Below are positions 1 through 7,357 of a stretch of DNA of 47,137 nucleotides, piece after piece. Under the pieces are notes generated by a model. It had not been told where the DNA came from and searched no databases. It was given only the letters and a program-made list of their open reading frames with translations. This DNA is from an uncultured Eubacteriaceae bacterium (GTDB taxonomy: Bacteria; Bacillota; Clostridia; Lachnospirales; CAG-274). Numbering within the stretch: the stretch's first letter is position 1; each line of letters starts with the position of its first letter. The translations under genes and the position numbers were made by a program. The stretch is from assembly GCA_947167715.1 (NCBI GenBank), contig CAMVJD010000021.1, forward strand, positions 1 to 47,137. The letters are read 5' to 3'.

Positions 1-122
1 CGGGATTTGAGTAGCTTCAGCTACTCAAACTAAGTCTGCGACGCTAAAGTTACTTTGTTAAATGAATTAAATAACTCTAAATATTTCATAAAACATAAAT
101 TAAAATAGCTTTTTTGACGATT
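1..122. repeat. Hairpin-rich left edge of the window
   Basis: No gene is visible before cysE. Positions 6-16 and 19-29 form a perfect 11-bp inverted repeat with a 2-nt loop (arms TTTGAGTAGCT / AGCTACTCAAA), followed at about 47-57 by a smaller AAAGT/ACTTT dyad. The rest is AT-rich with no convincing promoter. The right edge also carries tight palindromes, so an intergenic repeat family at contig ends is possible, but that is inference. Confidence 0.4.
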
Positions 123-125
123 TTG

Positions 126-153
126 GGGGAGGAACTTCCTCCCCTTATTTTTT
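126..153 (+). terminator. Intrinsic terminator just upstream of cysE
   Basis: GGGGAGGA (126-133) pairs with TCCTCCCC (137-144) around a 3-nt loop, followed by a T-rich tract (145-153). This is a textbook rho-independent terminator. It sits about 15 nt before the cysE start, leaving only the GGAGGG ribosome binding site between them. It either ends an upstream transcript outside the window or is the terminator arm of a cysE leader attenuator. Confidence 0.7.
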
Positions 154-168
154 AATGGAGGGTATGTA

Positions 169-1134
169 ATGTCGGACAAGAAATCACCCGGTATAATTGC
201 CGATAATATAGAAAACATTGTTACCGATGTGCTTGAAAATTACACAACGGGCAAGGTAATAGACAAGGAAAATATTTTTCATCTGGATGATGAAGTTATA
301 ATAAAAATAATTGAAAATATGCGCAAGATAATCCTGCCGTGGTATTATCACAACAAGGTATACAAGGTGTATACCATAAGAAACCATATCTCCATGCTTA
401 TAGAGGATGTGGCCTACAACCTTAAAAAGCAGATAGCCATTGTTTTAAGATATAACGAGCAGGTGGATGATTCCGCAGAGGAGATAATAGATAAAAGAGC
501 CGAGGAAATAACGGTGGAATTTTTAAAGCAGATACCCAATATCCGCGAAAATTTTGAGACCGACCTGCAGGCAGTCTATGACGGCGACCCGTCTGCGGGC
601 AGCTATAACGAGATAATTTACGCCTTTCCCGGCGTTTATGCCATTATGGTAAGCCGTATAGCGCACGAGCTTTATAAGCTTAATGTGCCACTTATACCGC
701 GAATTATGACCGAGCATGCCCACAGCCTTACGGGTATAGATATACACCCCGGTGTGCAGATAGGCAAGTATTTCTTTATCGACCACGGCACGGGCATAGT
801 TATAGGCGAGACCACCGTAATAGGCAATAATGTAAAAATATATCAGGGCGTTACGCTGGGCGCACTTTCCACACGCGGCGGCCAAAAGCTAAAGGGCATA
901 AAGCGCCACCCCACCATAGGCGACAATGTCACTATCTATTCGGGCGCGGCCGTTCTGGGCGGCGAGACCGTAATAGGCGACAATGTAGTTATAGGCAGCA
1001 ACACCTTTATAACAAAATCTATTGAAGAGGGCACAAAGGTCAGCATAAAAAATCAGGAGCTGCGCTATTCGCAGGGCAAGGATACCAAGCCCCACGAATT
1101 GATACAGGACGAATTTTGGTATTATATCATTTAA
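169..1134 (+). CDS. cysE: Serine O-acetyltransferase
   Basis: Transfers acetyl from acetyl-CoA to L-serine to make O-acetylserine, the first step of cysteine synthesis in the cytoplasm. The 321-aa protein has a helical N-terminal half and a C-terminal left-handed beta-helix built of hexapeptide repeats (many I/V-G-x-N/T units from about residue 190). The likely catalytic histidines are H206 in DHGTG and H247 in RHPTIGDN. At 321 aa it is longer than the roughly 220-270 aa of common CysE, because of a longer N-terminal helical region. The ATG at 169 follows GGAGGG at good spacing. The gene is monocistronic, divergent from no other gene, and ends in a bidirectional terminator shared with khpA. 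cysK is not in the window. The upstream terminator hairpin hints at transcription attenuation, but no T-box consensus is visible. Confidence 0.93.
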   Translation: MSDKKSPGIIADNIENIVTDVLENYTTGKVIDKENIFHLDDEVIIKIIENMRKIILPWYYHNKVYKVYTIRNHISMLIEDVAYNLKKQIAIVLRYNEQVDDSAEEIIDKRAEEITVEFLKQIPNIRENFETDLQAVYDGDPSAGSYNEIIYAFPGVYAIMVSRIAHELYKLNVPLIPRIMTEHAHSLTGIDIHPGVQIGKYFFIDHGTGIVIGETTVIGNNVKIYQGVTLGALSTRGGQKLKGIKRHPTIGDNVTIYSGAAVLGGETVIGDNVVIGSNTFITKSIEEGTKVSIKNQELRYSQGKDTKPHELIQDEFWYYII

Positions 1135-1166
1135 TAAGATATGCAGCATTATAAAGGCTATATTAA

Positions 1167-1197
1167 AAAAGGGACTTGAACACATCAAGTCCCTTTT
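1167..1197. terminator. Bidirectional terminator between cysE and khpA
   Basis: A 13-bp perfect inverted repeat (1167-1179 with 1185-1197, core AAGGGACTTGA) with a 5-nt loop and A/T tracts on both sides. It lies between the convergent ends of cysE and khpA and can serve both transcripts. Confidence 0.9.
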
Positions 1198-1200
1198 ATG

Positions 1201-1428
1201 TTACATAATTTTTACAACTACCTTTTTTTCCTCACGGATAGCGGCAGCCTTGATAACAGAGCGGATAGCCTTGGCTATTCTGCCCTGCTTGCCGATAACC
1301 TTGCCTATGTCGTTTTCATCGACCTTTAATTCAAGCACAATGCCTATATCATCGGTCTTTTCTTCAACAACTACTTTGTCGGGGTTATCAACTAAATTTT
1401 TAGCAATAACTTCAAGTAATTCTTTCAT
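1201..1428 (-). CDS. khpA: KH-domain RNA-binding protein KhpA (YlqC family)
   Basis: A 75-aa single type II KH domain with the RNA-contacting loop IGKQGR in the middle and a basic helix after it. In Firmicutes this small protein binds RNA, forms a complex with KhpB/Jag and influences cell division and growth. It follows rpsP with a short gap in the usual order ffh-rpsP-khpA. The genes normally next in that operon (rimM, trmD, rplS) are not here: the transcript ends at the bidirectional terminator against cysE. The start at 1428 follows an AGGAGG-type site. Confidence 0.92.
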   Translation of the reverse strand: MKELLEVIAKNLVDNPDKVVVEEKTDDIGIVLELKVDENDIGKVIGKQGRIAKAIRSVIKAAAIREEKKVVVKIM

Positions 1429-1464
1429 AGTATTCCTCCTGATAGTAAGGAAGGGTTATTGTTA

Positions 1465-1710
1465 TTATTCGATAGCGCCGGCCTTCTTTAAAAGAGCCTT
1501 TGCAGTATCTGTAGGCTGTGCGCCGTTGCCAAGCCACTTTTTAGCGCCCTCAACATCGACCTTTAAAGCTACGGGCTCCTTAGTGGGGTCGTAGTAGCCT
1601 AATTCAGCGATAGCCTTGCCGCCTCTGGGTGTTCTTGAATCAGCAACAACAATATGATAGAAAGGAGCTTTCTTTGCGCCTAATCTCTTTAATCTGATCT
1701 TTACTGCCAT
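1465..1710 (-). CDS. rpsP: 30S ribosomal protein S16
   Basis: An 81-aa protein that starts [20 protein letters not shown] and contains the family signature [20 protein letters not shown]. Length and sequence are typical of S16, a small-subunit assembly protein. It lies between ffh and khpA on the same strand with a GGAGGTG ribosome binding site, the standard Firmicutes arrangement, so it is almost certainly co-transcribed with ffh. Confidence 0.98.
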   Translation of the reverse strand: MAVKIRLKRLGAKKAPFYHIVVADSRTPRGGKAIAELGYYDPTKEPVALKVDVEGAKKWLGNGAQPTDTAKALLKKAGAIE

Positions 1711-1746
1711 TTTTTTGTTTCACCTCCTGTGTCATACACTATTTAT

Positions 1747-3081
1747 TTATTGAAAAAAAGGAAGTTTGAAGCGTCCTTTTTTACCCTTTGTCATATCGCC
1801 GAACATCTTCATCATTTTTTTCATTTCCTCAAACTGCTTAAGCAGCTGATTGACCTCCTGAATGGTCCTGCCGCTGCCGCGTGCTATGCGCTTTTTGCGC
1901 GAACCGTTAAGGATATCGGGATTTCGGCGTTCCTGTTTGGTCATGGACTGTATAATTGCCTCAACGCCCTTTGTTGCGTTGTCGTCAATGTCCATTTCGT
2001 CTATTTTAAGGTTGCCCGCACCGGGTATCATTTTGAAAAGGTCTTTAAGCGGACCCATCTTTTTGACCTGGTTTATCTGGTTAAGAAAATCGTCAAAGTT
2101 AAATTCCTGACTTAACATTTTCTTTTCCAGTTCCTTGGCGGCATTGTCGTCATAGACCTGCTGTGCCTTTTCGATAAGGCTTAAAACATCGCCCATACCA
2201 AGGATACGGGATGCCATACGGTCGGGATAGAATGGCTCCAGATCCTCCATTTTTTCGCCCATACCAACGTATTTAATGGGCTTGCCCGTTACCGCGCGCA
2301 CAGAAAGCGCCGCACCGCCTCTGGTATCACCGTCAAGCTTTGTAACGATAACACCGTCTATACCAAGCTTTTCATTAAAGCTTTCGGCAACATTTACGGC
2401 ATCCTGACCCGTCATAGCATCTATAACAAGCAGAATCTCCTGCGGCCTTACCTTTTCCTTTATATCAACAAGTTCGTCCATAAGCTCTTCGTTTATGTGA
2501 AGACGGCCTGCCGTATCGACAATAACAATATCGTTGCCGTTTTTCTTTGCGTGTTCGATACCCTTTTCGGCTATCTCCACGGGGTTGCCCTGACCCATTT
2601 CAAAAACGGGGATATTGTATGTGCTTCCAACCACCTGAAGCTGCTTTATTGCCGCGGGACGGTATACGTCACAAGCGACCAGAAGCGGATGCTTGCCCTG
2701 CTTTCTGAGCTGACCCGCAAGCTTGCCGGTGGTAGTTGTTTTACCTGCGCCCTGCAAGCCTACCATAAGATAGACCGTAGGCGGCTTTGACGAAAATGTC
2801 AGCTGACTTTGGGTCGCACCCATAAGCACTATCATCTCGTCGTTAACTATTTTTATTACCTGCTGGGCAGGGTTAAGACCTGTAAGGACCTCCTCGCCTA
2901 TAGCCTTTTCGGTAACCTTATTTACAAATTCCTTAACTATTTTAAAATTAACATCGGCCTCAAGCAGTGCCAATTTGACCTCGCGCAGGGCGGACTTTAC
3001 ATCCTTTTCGGTAAGCTTGCCCTTGCCGCGCAGCTGCTTGAAAACATCCTGCAATTTTGAAGATAAGCTCTCAAAAGCCAT
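1747..3081 (-). CDS. ffh: Signal recognition particle protein Ffh (SRP54)
   Basis: The protein subunit of the signal recognition particle. It binds signal sequences on nascent chains and SRP RNA and docks with FtsY. The 444-aa protein has an N domain, a G domain with P-loop GLQGAGKTT (about 108-116), DTAGRL and TKLDGD, and a Met-rich C-terminal M domain with the RNA-binding segment RIARGSGRT. An open frame extends 27 codons further, but the ATG at 3081 is preceded by AAGGAG at correct spacing and begins MAFESLSSKL as in the family. It lies 25 nt downstream of ylxM. No SRP RNA gene was recognised nearby. Confidence 0.97.
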   Translation of the reverse strand: MAFESLSSKLQDVFKQLRGKGKLTEKDVKSALREVKLALLEADVNFKIVKEFVNKVTEKAIGEEVLTGLNPAQQVIKIVNDEMIVLMGATQSQLTFSSKPPTVYLMVGLQGAGKTTTTGKLAGQLRKQGKHPLLVACDVYRPAAIKQLQVVGSTYNIPVFEMGQGNPVEIAEKGIEHAKKNGNDIVIVDTAGRLHINEELMDELVDIKEKVRPQEILLVIDAMTGQDAVNVAESFNEKLGIDGVIVTKLDGDTRGGAALSVRAVTGKPIKYVGMGEKMEDLEPFYPDRMASRILGMGDVLSLIEKAQQVYDDNAAKELEKKMLSQEFNFDDFLNQINQVKKMGPLKDLFKMIPGAGNLKIDEMDIDDNATKGVEAIIQSMTKQERRNPDILNGSRKKRIARGSGRTIQEVNQLLKQFEEMKKMMKMFGDMTKGKKGRFKLPFFQ

Positions 3082-3106
3082 AATTTCTCCTTTCGACGGT
3101 TTTCCG

Positions 3107-3451
3107 TCAATCCAAAATATGTGACAGCTCCTCGGCCAAGGCATCAAGCCGTTTAACATCAAGGCCGTTTTGCTTTATTATCCCCTTTAACTCGTCCGTC
3201 AGCCTTTCAAGCCTTTCCTTTTGCTCGATATACTTTGCCACAAGGCCAAGCTTTTGCTCGTATTGGTTTAAAAGCTTTTCCGTGCGCTTAAGCATATCCA
3301 GGACAGCCTGCCGCGTAATGTCATGCTCGGCCGCTATCTCGTGCAAAGACAGGTCATCAAGATAATACAGCTCCATAACGGATTTTTGCTTGTCCGTTAA
3401 AAGCTCTCCGTAGAAATCATACAAAAGTGTTATTTCCAATAGCTTATCCAT
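3107..3451 (-). CDS. ylxM: YlxM-family helix-turn-helix protein
   Basis: A 114-aa protein of the YlxM/p13 family, encoded directly before ffh in most Firmicutes and thought to modulate SRP. Residues about 20-70 form a sigma-70 region-4-like helix-turn-helix (LTDKQKSVMELYYLDDLSLHE, then DITRQAVLDML), followed by a charged coiled-coil tail. It has its own strong promoter, so ylxM-ffh-rpsP-khpA is a separate operon from smc-ftsY here. The start at 3451 has an AGAGG-type site. Confidence 0.93.
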   Translation of the reverse strand: MDKLLEITLLYDFYGELLTDKQKSVMELYYLDDLSLHEIAAEHDITRQAVLDMLKRTEKLLNQYEQKLGLVAKYIEQKERLERLTDELKGIIKQNGLDVKRLDALAEELSHILD

Positions 3452-3497
3452 AGTTCACTTTCCTCTTGTAAAGTAATTTTACCTTACACCATAAGAT

Positions 3498-3526
3498 AGT
3501 ATAAACCATAAATAATGCTTTGTCAA
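3498..3526 (-). promoter_or_regulatory. Sigma-A promoter of the ylxM-ffh-rpsP-khpA operon
   Basis: On the minus strand, -35 TTGACA (3521-3526), 17-bp spacer, -10 TATACT (3498-3503): nearly perfect consensus about 45 nt before ylxM. An imperfect dyad (3468-3487, GTAA-x-GTAA / TTAC-x-TTAC) lies just downstream in the leader and could be an operator. Confidence 0.85.
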
Positions 3527-3575
3527 GTATTTTTTCTTTACACTTTAAAAATTTTTGCGAATTTAAATGCTCATA

Positions 3576-4619
3576 TCAATTACCGTTTCCCGCCAATTTT
3601 AAATGCTCCCTTAAAACAGGCATAAACTCCTTATCTATTATTGCTATGCCCGAGTTATTAAGGTGGGCATCATCACGGAAATTGTCGTTTGTAAGCAGCT
3701 TTTTCTGCTTATTTACCCTGTTGTAGTCGATATAGGTCACATTATTTTCTATAGCAAGCTTTTCGACCTGACCGTAGATAAGGTCGTAATTTTTGATAAA
3801 ATCCATACTTACGTTTGCAACGGGGGCAGTCACCCAAATAATATCTATGCCCTCTTTTTTACATCTGTTTGTAAGCTTAAGGAGGTATTTTTTCTGTACC
3901 TCGCTCATTTTCCATTTTTTGCCGTCAAGACCCTTGTACTGGTTTGTCTTGTCAAATTCATCGGGCAGCATTTGGTAATCACAGAAATTACAGCCCTTTG
4001 AGCGGTAATATTCCTGTCCGACCTGCTTTTGCTTTGCGGGTGTTTCCACGTCAAATTTAAGCTCTATCTTTGTCTTAAGTTCGGAGGACTTAAAGGCAAA
4101 ATAGTCCGTCTGGTACCTGAGCGCACCGAGGGAATATTTAATTTTTTCGCTTAAAGGGAAAACATCTGCGATATACTGCCTTTTAAGCTCCTCGTTTTTC
4201 ATTACCTGAAAAAGATAGCCCGCCTGTGTCAGTTCAAAATCATCATCCAGCATATCCCAGTAGACCTCAAGCACCACGCATTTGGGATGCTGATAGTTAA
4301 GTATCTCCAAAAACGAATAATAGGTGGTGTCCATATGCTGCAGCGGCATACCCATTTGAAAGCTGCTTGTGCCAAGCTCCGCATCAAATATCTCGGGGTC
4401 AAAGGTGCAGTAGGAATGTGACGAGCCTAAAAATACCACATCAAGGCTGTTTTTTGGCAGTACGTAAAAGTCGTTCCAACGGCACTCGTTATAGGTGTTT
4501 ATTTTGTTTTCCGTGCTTGCAGCGGCGTACTTCTGCCCCAATTTTACCGTAAAGGGGACTAATGCCGCCACAAACAGCGATATTTTAAGCGCAAATATTA
4601 TTAATTTTTTTATATTCAA
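3576..4619 (-). CDS. SGNH-hydrolase-like (DltD/AlgX-type) membrane-anchored protein
   Basis: A 347-aa protein with an N-terminal hydrophobic segment (about 5-27) that acts as a signal anchor, then an SGNH-like fold facing outward. VVFLGSSHSYCTFD (about 61-74) carries the likely nucleophile serine in a G-S-S-H block, and DDAHLNNSG (about 316-324) supplies an Asp-x-His pair. DltD and AlgX/PatB-like members of this superfamily move acyl groups on cell wall polymers or polysaccharides. No acyltransferase partner (MBOAT/DltB) is next to it, so substrate is unknown. The start is TTG at 4619, because a GTAGGTGG site lies 6 nt upstream and no ATG is near. It sits between fic and ylxM in the accessory insert. 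Confidence 0.6.
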   Translation of the reverse strand: MNIKKLIIFALKISLFVAALVPFTVKLGQKYAAASTENKINTYNECRWNDFYVLPKNSLDVVFLGSSHSYCTFDPEIFDAELGTSSFQMGMPLQHMDTTYYSFLEILNYQHPKCVVLEVYWDMLDDDFELTQAGYLFQVMKNEELKRQYIADVFPLSEKIKYSLGALRYQTDYFAFKSSELKTKIELKFDVETPAKQKQVGQEYYRSKGCNFCDYQMLPDEFDKTNQYKGLDGKKWKMSEVQKKYLLKLTNRCKKEGIDIIWVTAPVANVSMDFIKNYDLIYGQVEKLAIENNVTYIDYNRVNKQKKLLTNDNFRDDAHLNNSGIAIIDKEFMPVLREHLKLAGNGN

Positions 4620-4645
4620 AACAGACCACCTACTTTCTTTTTACA

Positions 4646-4673
4646 ATTTTAGATATAGTAAACTATATCTCAA
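4646..4673 (-). promoter_or_regulatory. Putative promoter of the SGNH-like gene with a palindrome in the spacer
   Basis: Minus strand -35 TTGAGA (4668-4673), 16-bp spacer, -10 TAAAAT (4646-4651). A perfect 8-bp inverted repeat AGATATAG / CTATATCT (4651-4658, 4663-4670) fills the spacer and touches both boxes, the position expected for a repressor operator. It lies about 27 nt before the TTG start. Confidence 0.45.
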
Positions 4674-4704
4674 TCGGGGCGTTACTTTGGGACTTCGAAA
4701 AAAA

Positions 4705-5457
4705 TCACTTTAATATATCCTTGCTTGTGTACTCCGTTTTGTCGTAGTCAATGCCAAAGCTGTCAAGCACTTTTTTCATATTGTCCTGCATAGTCAGACA
4801 GGTATCGGCAAGATACCCCTTCTCGCCGTCCTCCCACTCCCGCAGGCCGCGGAAATAGTACATCTTCTGCATATCATCAATATAAAACGGCACAATATTA
4901 TTACGCAGACACTCCTTAAACATTATCAGTCTGCCCACCCTGCCGTTTCCGTCATAAAACGGGTGGATATTCTCAAATGCAACGTGAAAATCAAGTATAT
5001 CATATAGCTTATGCTTACGCTTTTTCTCATAAGCCGAGATAAGCCTTTTCATTTCAAACTGCACATCAGCGGGCGCAGTGGTTTCCTCCGTACCCGCAAT
5101 ATTCGGGTATTTCTTGTAATCCCCCAGTACGGCATCATCCCCGTCCACAGTACCCTTTTTAAGCTTAAAATGCAGCTTTTTGATATATTCCTCGGTCAAG
5201 GGCTCGTCAACATTTTTAATCACCTTGTCAAAGCACCTGAAATGATTTGCCGACTCAAATACATCGTTTATTTTTATATTCTCGCCGCTGACGTTCTTTG
5301 CTTCGTATATCTGCCGTGTCTGCTCGATGCTGAGCTCGCTGCCCTCAATATGATTTGAATTATACGAAAAGTCAATTTGCAGCTTTTGATATATCCCGCC
5401 CGAAACGGAATTGTTCTTTTCGTAAATAAGTGTTTCTTTTAAAGTTTTTTCGTCCAT
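4705..5457 (-). CDS. Fic-domain protein with N-terminal inhibitory motif
   Basis: A 250-aa Fic protein, an enzyme family that usually transfers AMP from ATP onto a protein hydroxyl. The catalytic loop is complete: H165-P-F-Y-D-G-N-G-R-V-G-R176. An N-terminal inhibitory helix motif S34-N-H-I-E38-G39 matches (S/T)xxxE(G/N), placing it in class II Fic, where the glutamate blocks the ATP site in cis. No antitoxin-like gene accompanies it, consistent with self-inhibition. The start at 5457 has GGGAGG that lies inside the last codons of the upstream 112-aa gene, so the two are probably translationally coupled. Target unknown. Confidence 0.88.
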   Translation of the reverse strand: MDEKTLKETLIYEKNNSVSGGIYQKLQIDFSYNSNHIEGSELSIEQTRQIYEAKNVSGENIKINDVFESANHFRCFDKVIKNVDEPLTEEYIKKLHFKLKKGTVDGDDAVLGDYKKYPNIAGTEETTAPADVQFEMKRLISAYEKKRKHKLYDILDFHVAFENIHPFYDGNGRVGRLIMFKECLRNNIVPFYIDDMQKMYYFRGLREWEDGEKGYLADTCLTMQDNMKKVLDSFGIDYDKTEYTSKDILK

Positions 5458-5459
5458 AA

Positions 5460-5798
5460 TTACCTCCCGTAAGGCCAGATAAAGCCGTCCGCACTACCCG
5501 ACCTTGACCAAATACATTCCCATTTAAAATCTTCCCATTTTGACGTGTCGTTATTGTACCCGCAATGATATAAAAGCCCCATATTCGGATACGGCTCTTT
5601 TGGTACAATATAAACACTCATATAACAGTTATTTTTATATATGACCTTTATTTTGTCACCCTCGTCTGCCCAGGCCATATCGGCGATTATCTCATCACGC
5701 ATTTTCGCGGTATTTATCTCGCATTTTGCTATTGATAAAAGCCAATAAAGGCCGAAAAAAAGGACAATATACAAAAAGGCATTTTTTAATATTTTCAT
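5460..5798 (-). CDS. Small exported or membrane-anchored protein, unknown function
   Basis: A 112-aa protein not recognised as a family. Residues about 5-22 are hydrophobic (signal peptide or anchor). The rest is soluble, with several Trp and Tyr residues and two Cys after the anchor. Its stop overlaps the ribosome binding site of the Fic gene and it follows the 88-aa gene by 17 nt, so it belongs to the same transcription unit. A link to Fic is suggested only by this packing. Confidence 0.6.
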   Translation of the reverse strand: MKILKNAFLYIVLFFGLYWLLSIAKCEINTAKMRDEIIADMAWADEGDKIKVIYKNNCYMSVYIVPKEPYPNMGLLYHCGYNNDTSKWEDFKWECIWSRSGSADGFIWPYGR

Positions 5799-5815
5799 TG
5801 TATGCTCACCACCGA

Positions 5816-6082
5816 TCAGTCCTGTCCTATATTACGCATACCATAGCATAAAAACAAAAAATTATATATTATGTTCAACACAAATAATATATAAAGCACT
5901 AAATACGCTATTCTGTATTTTTTGTACTTTACGCATTCTTTTGGCATAATTTTCAACCGTCTGCCCAGTATTGCAAGCGTTATTCCGATTATCGGTACAC
6001 CACCCACAAGCAAAAAATCGCCAAAAGCTGTAAGGGCTATTTTATTTATAATATAGTCAGTAAAGCCGAAAAATGTCTCCAT
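5816..6082 (-). CDS. Small membrane protein, unknown function
   Basis: An 88-aa protein with two or three predicted hydrophobic segments (about 10-40 and 55-80) and a basic loop between them (RRLKIMPKECVKYKKYR). It is not recognised as a family. A GGGGG site precedes the ATG at 6082. It lies 42 nt downstream of ftsY, with no terminator between, so it may be read from the smc promoter. Confidence 0.55.
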   Translation of the reverse strand: METFFGFTDYIINKIALTAFGDFLLVGGVPIIGITLAILGRRLKIMPKECVKYKKYRIAYLVLYILFVLNIIYNFLFLCYGMRNIGQD

Positions 6083-6124
6083 ATTTCCCCCGTGTTTTAT
6101 TACTTTCCCGAGTGCGGCAAAAAT

Positions 6125-7357
6125 TTAATCCTCAAACAATGCCCTTGCAAAATCGTTTTCGTCAAACAGCTGCAAGTCATCTATTCCCTCGCCTACGCCT
6201 ACATATCTTACAGGCACCTTAAGCTCGTTTTTAATTGCTATAACTATACCGCCCTTTGCCGTGCCGTCAAGTTTTGTAAGCACTATGCCCGTGATATCCG
6301 CCGCCTCCTTAAACAATTTAGCCTGCTGAAGGGCATTTTGTCCCGTTGTGGCATCAAGCACAAGCAGCACCTCTCTTTGTGCATCGGGATATTCGCGGTC
6401 TATTATACGAAATATCTTTTTCAGCTCTTCCATTAAATTCTTTTTATTGTGAAGTCTTCCCGCAGTATCGCAAAGCAAAACATCAATATTTTTAGCCTTT
6501 GCCGACTGTATGGCATCATACACAACAGCGCCGGGGTCGGAATTTTCCTGATGTCTTATTACCTGAACATCATTTCTTTCGCCCCAGATCTCAAGCTGGT
6601 CTATTGCTGCGGCGCGGAAGGTATCCGCTGCGGCAAGCATGACCGTCTTGCCCTCTTTTTTAAAATTATTCGCAAGCTTTCCGATAGTCGTTGTTTTGCC
6701 CACGCCGTTTACGCCTATCATAATTACAACGGAGGGTGAGGTCAGCTTAAACTCGGTCTTGTCCGCCTGCAAAATATCGGTTATTACCTCTATTATAACA
6801 TCCTTGACCTTTTCGGGCTCCTTTATTTTTTGCTCCTTAACGCGCTTTCTTAATTCCTCGACAATGCTTACCGAGGTATCAACGCCGATATCCGCCATAA
6901 TAAGGGTCTCTTCAAGCTCCTCGTAAAGCTCCTCGTCAATGGTGGTAAAGGCCTTTAAAACATTTTCCACGCCCGACATAATATTGCTGCGCGTTTTTGA
7001 AAGACCCGCCTTTATTTTTTCAAAAAAGCCCTGTTTTTTCTCCGGTTCTTCCGAAACCTCTTCAAGCTGTTCTTCCTCGGGCTCTTCCGCGGTTTCCTCT
7101 GTCGGTTCTTCTATTGATTCTTCGGGCTCTTCCACGGTTTCTTCAACGGTCTCTTCGGCTGCGGTTTCTGCTTTCCCGACTGCTTCTTCGACCGTTTCCT
7201 CAACAGATTCGACGGTTTCTTCAACAGCTTCTTCCTCTGTTTCTTTATTCTTTTTACCGCCAAATTCTATAGGCTTTGTAAGCTCATATTTAAGCTTGGC
7301 AAAAAAGCCCTTTTTCTCTTCCTTTTCCTCGATATTCTCGAATTTTTCGTTATCCAT
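6125..7357 (-). CDS. ftsY: SRP receptor FtsY
   Basis: The membrane-associated GTPase that receives SRP-ribosome complexes and hands them to SecYEG. The 410-aa protein has a long acidic N-terminal A domain (about 10-105) made of degenerate Glu/Thr/Val units, then the NG domain with GVNGVGKTTTIGKLA, DTAGRL and TKLDGTAKGG. Its ATG overlaps the smc stop (TAATG), so the two genes are translationally coupled. In relatives ylxM-ffh usually follows closely; here four other genes intervene. Confidence 0.97.
   Translation of the reverse strand: MDNEKFENIEEKEEKKGFFAKLKYELTKPIEFGGKKNKETEEEAVEETVESVEETVEEAVGKAETAAEETVEETVEEPEESIEEPTEETAEEPEEEQLEEVSEEPEKKQGFFEKIKAGLSKTRSNIMSGVENVLKAFTTIDEELYEELEETLIMADIGVDTSVSIVEELRKRVKEQKIKEPEKVKDVIIEVITDILQADKTEFKLTSPSVVIMIGVNGVGKTTTIGKLANNFKKEGKTVMLAAADTFRAAAIDQLEIWGERNDVQVIRHQENSDPGAVVYDAIQSAKAKNIDVLLCDTAGRLHNKKNLMEELKKIFRIIDREYPDAQREVLLVLDATTGQNALQQAKLFKEAADITGIVLTKLDGTAKGGIVIAIKNELKVPVRYVGVGEGIDDLQLFDENDFARALFED

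Noticed and set aside
1..168. T-box riboswitch before cysE
   Set aside because: A terminator hairpin is present, but no T-box core sequence is visible in the available leader.
4705..5798. Classical toxin-antitoxin pair (Fic with a separate antitoxin)
   Set aside because: The neighbouring 112-aa protein has a signal or anchor segment and no inhibitory motif; the motif is inside the Fic protein itself.
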